This document shows, one piece after another, positions 62,401 to 64,000 of a DNA stretch of 64,000 nt. Under the pieces are notes generated by a model. The model worked only from the letters and a program-made list of their open reading frames with translations. It did no database searches and was not told the DNA's origin. Numbering within the stretch: the first letter of the stretch is position 1; the number at the start of each line of letters is the position of its first letter. Position numbers and translations under genes: made by a program. Source of the stretch: Uloborus plumipes (Eukaryota > Arthropoda > Arachnida > Araneae > Uloboridae); contig JAXGGA010003023.1 of NCBI GenBank assembly GCA_038373865.1, forward strand, positions 1-64,000, in the 5' to 3' direction.

Positions 62401-63216
62401 CGGACTTTTCGCATTTTTGATATTTAATGTGCTTTTTTTCGAGGAAAATAAATGAAATTGGTTTTTATTTTTTTTAATTAAAAAAAATTTTTTTTTTTGC
62501 AATTTTTTTTTTTTTTTTTTTTTCAAAATTGTTTGATTTTCACAAAATTATTTGATTTTTCACAAAATTATTTAGTTTTTCACAAAAAACGGACCCTGTG
62601 AAAAATCCTGGACAGACCCCTGAATAGAAAATTGGACGAAAAAAAATTCTGATTTGGCTTAAGTATTGGCGAATGGAAAATTGTCAGAAATTTCCACTTG
62701 GGGAAACAATACATGTATTACATTAAAAAAACAAATAATTAAAAGTCTTTGACTAAAACTCTCGAAGTTTGGCTAAGACTTTTGAAATTTTTTTAATTTA
62801 CTGGCTAACAACTTAAAATCCTTAGTGCGGTCTCTGTTCTTTGGGAGAAAAATACAGAATTTATCTTTTATGAAACAAAGGATGTTTATGCTTTACTCAG
62901 TTAATATGTTTGTTTTTCAAAACTGTTGCTCATTAGTAGCTGGCGATCACACAAAGCGTCCTTCCCTTAAATCTGTGCTTACTATAAAGATATCATGAAT
63001 GAAAATTTGATAGAGGAAATATAAGATGGGAATCAATAGTAATAGCAAAGCATTGTTAAGTGTAACATTACCTTCATATGCTGTTTTTTCTGTTCTTTCA
63101 GTAGCATCGAATACAGAAGAACAAACATTCCACTTCTCCTTCACAAATTCACGAGTCAATTTATTTTTCGAAACTTTAGGAGCAGTTGAGTACTTTTTCA
63201 GGAAAGATTGATTTTG
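23299..63216 (-). CDS. SPIDR: SPIDR orthologue, 15 exons, 5'-incomplete
   Basis: This is the host gene, spliced from fifteen exons listed separately. In vertebrates SPIDR (KIAA0146) is a nuclear scaffold that links BLM helicase and RAD51 and acts with FIGNL1 in homologous recombination. The reading frame continues through all fourteen GT-AG introns and gives 963 codons plus TAG, close to the roughly 900 residues of vertebrate SPIDR. Residue numbers here count from the first base of the 63 kb exon. Landmarks are EKWNVCSS near the N-terminus, a long Ser/Lys-rich low-complexity region (about 50-370), GGLAEKALKLQ at about 431, FIVLFKK to FYPWEI ending at about 549, and CxxC pairs at 856/859 and 874/877. 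The identification rests on recalled similarity to human SPIDR in order and motif. The start codon and first exon lie upstream of 63216 and were not found. Confidence 0.88.
24521..24590. repeat. Dispersed repeat shared with 6855-6930
   Basis: CTTGGCGAATTAGAGGAGAT is followed by a variable stretch and CTCTTATTGGCT, in the same order as at 6860-6925. It lies in the last SPIDR intron. The family is not recognised. Confidence 0.55.
24737..26860. mobile_element. Tc1-like remnants in inverted duplication
   Basis: Near 24737, CACTGGTGGACAATTGCTAA resembles a Tc1-type terminus. The plus strand at 25040-25260 shows decayed N-terminal transposase sequence (SRLRKLFQ, then PAEDRYIVLSTKKNQCSTVL). The minus strand from 25738 to 25360 shows the C-terminal half: VNGTVYLDVLKEKLPTFMN, a DGTFCHCKE catalytic-Asp region, WPGNSTDNK, and SMNDSIPAVLDKKGFHIKY at the end. 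From 25740 to 26860 the same sequence returns in the opposite orientation, missing about 110 bp and interrupted by the hAT element at 25795-26525. All frames are broken. Confidence 0.7.
25795..26525. mobile_element. Non-autonomous hAT element in Tc1 remnant
   Basis: The ends TATGGATGCACCGAT and TAGGGATGCACCGAT (right end inverted) are flanked by the exact 8-bp repeat CATCTTGC at 25787-25794 and 26526-26533. CGATTAATCGGCC-like palindromic motifs lie just inside both ends. No transposase frame is present. It splits the plus-strand arm of the Tc1 inverted duplication, so it is the younger insertion. Confidence 0.88.
27776..28328. mobile_element. piggyBac-like TTAA-flanked element with short palindromes
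   Basis: TTAA at 27776-27779 and 28325-28328 flanks the ends TCTTTTAACTATCATG and CCCTTTAACTTTCAAG (right end inverted). Inside are GCCCGAGATAATCTCGGGC and CCCGACTGTTTCTCGGG, short hairpin-forming motifs. No transposase is present. It lies in the last SPIDR intron. Confidence 0.7.
28669..28722 (-). CDS. SPIDR: SPIDR exon n (54 nt)
   Basis: Acceptor TTCTACAG/CTTTTGCC, donor CATCAA/GTAAGT. Eighteen codons, LLPSTIKRMLNISDDTHQ, parallel to LLQRSISSLLRFAAGEDG in human SPIDR. Phase 0 on both sides. Confidence 0.85.
28816..28930 (-). CDS. SPIDR: SPIDR exon m (second half of zinc ribbon)
   Basis: Acceptor TCTTTTAG/TTCAGTT, donor GTTCAG/GTAATT. It encodes SVIYCEDCQCVVSKPILNVK, then LEVIVNCKTLPAVLVLVQ. 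CEDC is the second CxxC pair and parallels CGDCSRVVTSPVLK in human SPIDR. Confidence 0.9.
29956..30043 (-). CDS. SPIDR: SPIDR exon l (first half of zinc ribbon)
   Basis: Acceptor TATTGCAG/GCACTATTG, donor AACAA/GTAAGA. It encodes GTIVEVNENSALSWLECCYC and then HKENLLQDN. GTIVEVNENSALSW aligns with GTVVGVDESTAFSW of human SPIDR, and CCYC supplies the first CxxC pair. Confidence 0.9.
31164..31404. mobile_element. piggyBac-like TTAA element, family with 41331-41568
   Basis: TTAA flanks the ends CCTTTTGGATCCGGGC and TCTTTAGGAACCGAG (right end inverted). The interior shares ATAGAAATTTTTCTTTCGAC and GGTATAAACTGTC with the copy at 41331-41568. Both are in SPIDR introns. Confidence 0.75.
31809..33527 (-). 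mobile_element. Composite Helitron, copy 2
   Basis: On the minus strand it starts TCCTATATTATAATACGAGG at 33527 after an A. It passes an internal Helitron end (hairpin then CCCCTGG, at 32272) and finishes with the hairpin CGAGCGGAGCTCG and CTGG at 31809, followed by T. Both junctions fit insertion between A and T. The tRNA-Thr-like segment is at 32803-32870. It lies in the SPIDR intron between exons k and l. Confidence 0.85.
33676..33843 (-). CDS. SPIDR: SPIDR exon k
   Basis: Acceptor CTTGTAG/ATCTTCTG, donor GGAAG/GTAAGG. It encodes LLILDEFSRVIPLHDNSKLR and LSPLHEESKIEDLVAVE. The exon ends just before the GTIVEV strand shared with GTVVGVDES of human SPIDR. Confidence 0.87.
33934..34132 (-). 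CDS. SPIDR: SPIDR exon j
   Basis: The acceptor TTCATTCTAG/TCAGCC was chosen over the closer CGTTTCAG because only it keeps phase 0. It encodes SAPSHLRFSCIVKILCHING and MRLQGCFNCRPSNSIVGG. Donor CGAAA/GTAAGT. Confidence 0.82.
35552..35686 (-). CDS. SPIDR: SPIDR exon i
   Basis: Acceptor TTTTAG/GATGCAC, donor CTACAG/GTATTT. Exactly 45 codons in phase 0, with LPDFCYELFPSSGFQEPEAV and PPYFDFKISPLSLLLQ. It corresponds to the Pro-rich stretch before CYILTAHP in human SPIDR, with loose similarity. Confidence 0.8.
36745..38464 (-). mobile_element. Composite Helitron, copy 3
   Basis: It starts TCCTATACTATAATACGAG at 38464 after an A, has the internal CTGG end at 37208, and finishes with the hairpin and CTGG at 36745, followed by T. 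Length and layout match copy 2 (1720 and 1719 bp), with only scattered differences over the parts compared. The tRNA-Thr-like segment is at 37739-37806. It lies in the intron between exons h and i. Confidence 0.85.
39385..39445 (-). CDS. SPIDR: SPIDR exon h (61 nt)
   Basis: Acceptor TTTCAG/GTGCTCC, donor CTTGAA/GTAAGT. It encodes RCSSLFQMLEYLLKTKSNTL then E. It is too short to stand alone, but both splice sites are strong and the phase fits exon g and exon i. The 5-kb intron before it is filled with mariner, hAT and TTAA elements. Confidence 0.78.
39840..40313. mobile_element. piggyBac-like TTAA element
   Basis: TTAA flanks the ends CACTTTCCGGTCTAAGC and CACTTTCAGGTCTAAGC (right end inverted). 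AGCCCGAGCTCAGCTCGG-type palindromes occur twice near the left end. No coding sequence is seen. It is in the exon g-h intron. Confidence 0.75.
41331..41568. mobile_element. piggyBac-like TTAA element, second copy of family
   Basis: TTAA at both edges flanks CCTTTTAGATCCGGGC and CCTTTAGGAACCGGGC (right end inverted). The body matches the element at 31164-31404, including ATAGAAATTTTTCTTTCGAC and TATGGTACAACAT. It is the better preserved of the two. Confidence 0.78.
41616..42327. mobile_element. Non-autonomous hAT element
   Basis: The right end read inverted is CAGTGGTTCCCAACCTGGGG, a classic hAT terminus. The left end CAAGTGTTTCCCAGCC is a diverged match. Flanking 8-mers GCTTAAAA (41608-41615) and GCTTAAAC (42328-42335) differ at one base. 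No transposase is seen. Confidence 0.75.
42880..43806 (+). mobile_element. Tc1/mariner-superfamily element with internal deletion
   Basis: TA flanks 42880 and 43806. The ends AAGGGTGTTTTTTTTAGAGG and, inverted, AAGGGTGTTTTTTTAGAGTT continue as matching repeats for over 30 bp (to ATAGAACTTT). The element is 927 bp and carries a transposase frame at 42965-43702 that lacks its N-terminal third. It lies in the exon g-h intron, opposite to the host gene. Confidence 0.9.
42965..43702 (+). pseudogene. mariner-like transposase, N-terminally truncated, 245 aa
   Basis: The frame is open from a Met to a stop and covers the catalytic domain. FSDEAHFWLSG holds the first Asp (residue 43), WFQQDGATCHTA the second (136) and WDLTPLHYFLWG the third (173), with 36 residues between the last two. 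LTVWCALWAGGIIGPYFF and the C-terminal tail are also typical. Family members are usually around 340-350 residues. Here the two N-terminal helix-turn-helix DNA-binding domains are absent and a start codon sits directly before KRHDHLARREFGEW. The upstream TTTAGTTTGGTTTGGCATTT looks like original 5' sequence, so an internal deletion joined it to the catalytic part. The product should not bind the ends, although the catalytic triad is kept. The motif around the third Asp (RPPRLWD) differs from the usual WPPRSCD. Confidence 0.88.
44436..44631 (-). CDS. SPIDR: SPIDR exon g
   Basis: Acceptor TTTCAG/TGGAGAATG, donor ACCAG/GTAATG. It encodes ENESLNEVMDYVLPAISQNV and SGRVQRIWLYKTSP. The latter resembles VRVVVQRVYSLPS of human SPIDR. 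Phases agree on both sides. Confidence 0.85.
45756..45874 (-). CDS. SPIDR: SPIDR exon f
   Basis: Acceptor TTTGTAG/GGAAATTATG completes the Trp codon and continues EIMHVPSIQYPVILCTHYLE, matching KLIIPSGSCPVILNTYFCE in human SPIDR. The donor is most likely AAAA/GTAAAC. A second candidate nine bases earlier (CAAA/GTAGCA) keeps the same phase, so the 3' edge is uncertain by three residues. Confidence 0.82.
46579..46834 (-). CDS. SPIDR: SPIDR exon e (FIVLFKK block)
   Basis: Acceptor ATCTTTTAG/CTTTCAAC, donor CCATG/GTAAGT. It includes LTLLILTVIHCGEIMVAKC and NFIVLFKKNDFYKFKLKAKQ, then the start of FYPW. Human SPIDR has VLFTKE and a FPPW ending at the same place. The exon ends two bases into the Trp codon. 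Confidence 0.9.
48656..48694 (-). repeat. Relic of the 61105-62622 hAT family
   Basis: On the minus strand TGGCCAGAGTAAAGTTGGGT then CCGTTAAT matches the inside of the left end at 61111-61140 (TGGCCAGAGGAAATTCGGGT then CCGTTAAC). The rest of the element is not recognisable. It is in the exon d-e intron. Confidence 0.5.
48911..49005 (-). CDS. SPIDR: SPIDR exon d (GGLAE block)
   Basis: Acceptor TTTTCAG/TGGTGG, donor AACG/GTAAGC. It encodes SGGLAEKALKLQRRIRSDKV followed by IWDHK, matching the GGLAERLNGLQ and LWRHQ order in human SPIDR. This is one of the two strongest identity anchors. Confidence 0.9.
49634..50713. mobile_element. TA-flanked inverted-repeat element with GCGGATTATA motifs
   Basis: Both ends are CCGTATTTTCCTGTATATAA followed by TCCGC, inverted and flanked by TA (49632-49633 and 50714-50715). 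The motif CTGCGGATTATA or a close variant recurs several times just inside each end. A direct repeat of GCGACTCTCATCGCGTTATC lies at 49919-49962. No transposase motif is found. It is probably a non-autonomous Tc1/mariner or Tigger-type element, in the exon c-d intron. Confidence 0.8.
50833..50920. repeat. Relic of the foldback family
   Basis: ATCTGCAGACACATGCACGT with GTTACAAGAAACTCCTTTTT and CAGTGCAA is a decayed match to the arm of the foldback at 6142-6418. Confidence 0.5.
51370..51539 (-). CDS. SPIDR: SPIDR exon c
   Basis: Acceptor TTTTAAG/TCAGTATC, donor TTGAG/GTAAGA. Residues 374-430 include SSWIHSLKWNEEACVK. It starts in phase 0 and leaves AG, which joins the T of exon d to complete a Ser codon. 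The 7.9-kb intron before it contains the Mag-like retrotransposon. Confidence 0.85.
51642..52515. mobile_element. Tigger/pogo-like element with transposase C-terminal remnant
   Basis: The ends are CAGTGAAACTTCTCTAATGC and, inverted, CAGTGAAACTTCTGTAAGC, each followed by GACCACC. TA flanks both (51640-51641 and 52516-52517). The minus-strand frame at 51845-52081 ends in KQSEISSYFKKVLKNHKC, which resembles the tail of Tigger transposases (KQ..I..YF.K). The DNA-binding and DDE parts are missing. GGTGGTCGCT motifs are repeated next to the right end. It is in the exon b-c intron. Confidence 0.72.
52707..52876 (-). repeat. 3' LTR of the Mag-like element
   Basis: 170 bp, beginning TGTTGTATTTG and ending CCATAATA on the minus strand. 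It is identical to the 5' LTR except at 52796. Just inside it on the minus strand, GCGTGGGAGAAT (52877-52888) serves as the polypurine tract. This copy has TTTTATATAG at the varying site. Confidence 0.95.
52919..53936 (-). pseudogene. Integrase catalytic core and C-terminus, out of frame with pol
   Basis: This frame holds the rest of integrase after a frameshift at about 53928-53950. The first catalytic Asp lies in IHIDYAGPF (near 53876), the second in MVSDNAKIF and the Glu in GLAERNVQTL, with 35 residues between the last two, as in the D,D-35-E pattern. A GPY/F-like module follows (VGDRVQARCY to HINQLRK), then a Ser/Pro/Gln-rich tail ending QLRRSSRDRRKPAYLQDFDT. Apart from the shift the frame is open to the TAA at 52919. 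Strand transfer function would need the N-terminal zinc domain, which is in the other frame. Confidence 0.9.
53928..56198 (-). pseudogene. pol: protease, reverse transcriptase, RNase H, integrase N-terminus
   Basis: 756 codons from the first Met. Protease DSGSG is at 62-66 (the usual DTG/DSG class). Reverse transcriptase spans about 200-400 with a catalytic Asp in FCVLDLYKAY (290), RLSFGIKTAP and YFDD at 350-353. RNase H has TCDAS (Asp 499), LDREAL (540) and ATDNRPL (565). The integrase HHCC zinc domain is at 711/714 and 744/747. The frame ends at a TGA just after the second Cys pair, where the integrase core continues in another frame. It is in the same frame as gag, separated by one TGA, so the Met used here is unlikely to be a natural start. 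Confidence 0.93.
56211..57179 (-). pseudogene. gag with two CCHC zinc knuckles, second cut by TGA
   Basis: 322 codons starting MDAEQFKQFMAAFQMQQQML. A capsid-like region is followed by a basic linker and the first knuckle CIRCGRNHHLAKEC (294-307, CX2CX4HX4C). The second knuckle begins at Cys 316 and Cys 319. Codon 323 is TGA, and the His and last Cys of the knuckle follow in the same frame at 324 and 329. The stop is therefore inside a domain, at the position usually held by Gly. Natural readthrough is possible, but a mutation is more likely. Confidence 0.93.
57301..57311 (-). promoter_or_regulatory. Primer-binding site, tRNA-Ser(GCU)-like
   Basis: TGGCGACGAGG on the minus strand lies 3 nt inside the 5' LTR. 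It is complementary to CCTCGTCGCCA, the usual 3' end of eukaryotic tRNA-Ser(GCU) with CCA. Eleven bases match by recall of that tRNA. Confidence 0.8.
57315..57484 (-). repeat. 5' LTR of the Mag-like element
   Basis: 170 bp, the promoter-side LTR. It differs from the 3' LTR only at 57404, where the minus strand reads TTTTGTATAG and the 3' LTR reads TTTTATATAG. The site may be the TATA box, so the driver copy may be the weaker one. Confidence 0.95.
58165..58706 (+). mobile_element. 3' internal part of a second LTR element
   Basis: It ends in the polypurine tract GGGAGGGGGAA directly before the LTR at 58707. A block of about 120 bp is present twice (58168-58285 and 58553-58672), with CACAAGGCTTTTTGATTCAG and CACAAGGCATTTTGGTTCAG as markers. 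Each copy looks faintly tRNA-like (GCACT then GGTTC..CC). The 107-codon frame at 58229 has no known motif. The 5' part of the element is missing. Confidence 0.6.
58707..58921 (+). repeat. LTR of the truncated second element
   Basis: It starts TGTTATGTATAAATT after a polypurine tract and ends AAAAACATAATA. AATAAA occurs at about 58858, suitable as the LTR poly(A) signal. No second LTR is found in the window, so target duplications cannot be checked. Confidence 0.65.
59484..60457 (-). CDS. SPIDR: SPIDR exon b (large, disordered region)
   Basis: The acceptor CCTTTTTAG leads into ATTCTTTAATTGAACAG and the donor is CAT/GTATGT. It supplies residues 49-373. It is rich in Ser, Lys, Asn and Phe with few predicted helices, as expected for the poorly conserved middle of SPIDR. 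Near the end is the acidic stretch NDSEPDEVQCVGKASDADDD. The open frame upstream of 60457 is intron read-through. Confidence 0.85.
61105..62622. mobile_element. hAT-like non-autonomous element
   Basis: The ends CAGGGGTCTGGCCAG and, inverted, CAGGGGTCTGTCCAG are followed by GGGTCCGTTAACGGACCC and similar GGACCC motifs at the other side. AATAG borders both ends, which is shorter than the 8 bp expected for hAT, so the family call rests on the CAGGG ends. Inside is AT-rich sequence with long poly-T runs and no transposase. It lies in the SPIDR exon a-b intron. A relic is at 48656-48694. Confidence 0.65.
63072..63216 (-). CDS. SPIDR: SPIDR exon a (first visible, N-terminal)
   Basis: The acceptor TTTTTGCAG precedes CAAAATCAATC and the donor is GAAG/GTAATG. 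It gives 48 codons plus one base, with LTREFVKEKWNVCSSVFDA. The KEKWNVCSS stretch resembles the KRSWN motif near the N-terminus of human SPIDR. It has an acceptor and no suitable Met, so at least one more exon lies upstream. Confidence 0.8.
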
Positions 63217-64000
63217 CTGCAAAAAGTAAATACACAAAATAATTAACAATGAAAAATAAACCTTGAAAGAACATTCACAATAATGGAATCAGTAATGCAC
63301 ATTTGAGCTTATTAACGAGAAATTCATGGGACCATGATTATTTCATGTTAACTGGGTTTCATTTTGTCTGATAAATTATTTTAAGTGATTTTCAATTTAT
63401 GAGACTAAACAAATATTTCATGTAAGAGATATTTCACTAAAACCAATTTTGCACTAGCAACGTGTGACTGTAATATAAAGTCTGAATATTAATTATTAAA
63501 CATTTAATGTGTTTTGTATTTTTCATTCCTTTAATTTGAATTTTTATACTTATTTGTCAAATAGCAGCAGCAGCTTCACATAAGTGTATGTGTATCATAT
63601 TTGCTAAGAACAATCAAAAGAAAAAAGAATTTTAAATGTTCAGTAAAATAACTCTTTTCTTTCTTTCTTTTTTAGGGGAAGAATTTCTTTTAAAGAATAT
63701 ATAATTTTTAATAGTTTAATTAAATGTTTTATTAAAATTCTTAAGATGTCTTGAATTCTGGGCAGATGGAACAAAAAAATAACCGCTGTAATTAAATCTA
63801 AGAACTATATAAGCAAAAAATATTTTTTTTTTCTGCAACACCCAGTAGCGTAGCTAGGGAGCCCAGAGCCCCTGGCGAACTTGAAAAATTTAGCCACCCC
63901 CACAAGGGGTGCCCACTAGGGCGGGCCGAAATAGGCCGAAAAAAATTTTTTTTTCGAAATCAATTTTTGGGTAGCGCGCAAAAGTTGCCTAGTGAGCTAA
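63217..64000. other. SPIDR upstream intron, start of a dispersed element at the edge
   Basis: No upstream exon with a start codon could be fixed here. From about 63845 CAGTAGCGTAGCTAGGGAGC begins a stretch that resembles the terminus of a widespread dispersed element (compare GGGGCGTAGCTGG at 17914 and the inverted GCTATGCCACTGG near 49268). The window ends before its other terminus. Confidence 0.4.

Noticed and set aside
1..64000. CRISPR arrays, bacterial operons or prophage
   Set aside because: The window is intron-containing nuclear DNA. The tandem repeats have no spacer structure and no bacterial-type gene is present.

Overview
This window is eukaryotic: coding sequence is split by GT-AG introns, the DNA is AT-rich, and transposons of many kinds are nested in each other. 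The element mix suggests an arthropod: Mag-like Ty3/Gypsy, Tc1/mariner, pogo/Tigger, hAT, piggyBac-like and Helitron elements. A chelicerate such as a spider is my guess, but no marker in the window settles it.

The one host gene I can support lies on the minus strand from 63216 down to 23299. It is a SPIDR orthologue (scaffold protein involved in DNA repair). Fifteen exons were found by following splice sites and reading frame, and all fourteen exon junctions agree in phase. Together they give 963 codons and a stop. Only the 5' end, with the initiator Met, is missing. Two blocks recall vertebrate SPIDR closely (GGLAEKALKLQ, and FIVLFKK followed by FYPWEI), as does a C-terminal CxxC...CxxC zinc-ribbon-like pair. 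A poly(A) signal follows the stop at 23225-23230.

The introns carry most of the mobile DNA. The 63-60 kb intron has a hAT element. The 59-51 kb intron has the 3' end of an LTR element, a full Mag-like retrotransposon (52707-57484) and a Tigger element. The 51-49 kb intron has a TA-flanked inverted-repeat element. The 44-39 kb intron has an internally deleted mariner, a hAT element and two TTAA-flanked elements. Two other introns each hold a 1.72-kb composite Helitron. The last intron has an inverted duplication of Tc1-like remnants, with a hAT copy in one arm, and another TTAA element.

Positions 1-23.2 kb, downstream of the gene, hold no gene I can support. They contain repeats: an ACTGTAAAA-type array split by an inverted-repeat element rich in GTAAGTGCGTACC motifs, a perfect 133-bp inverted repeat, a hAT element with an 8-bp target duplication, a 229-bp tandem array, several Helitron-like elements including a third copy of the composite one, and Tigger-like and piggyBac-like elements.

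The most unusual items are the composite Helitron with two tandem 3' ends and a tRNA-Thr-like segment, the perfect foldback, and the young retrotransposon whose gag-pol frame is broken by a TGA inside the second zinc knuckle and by a frameshift in integrase.
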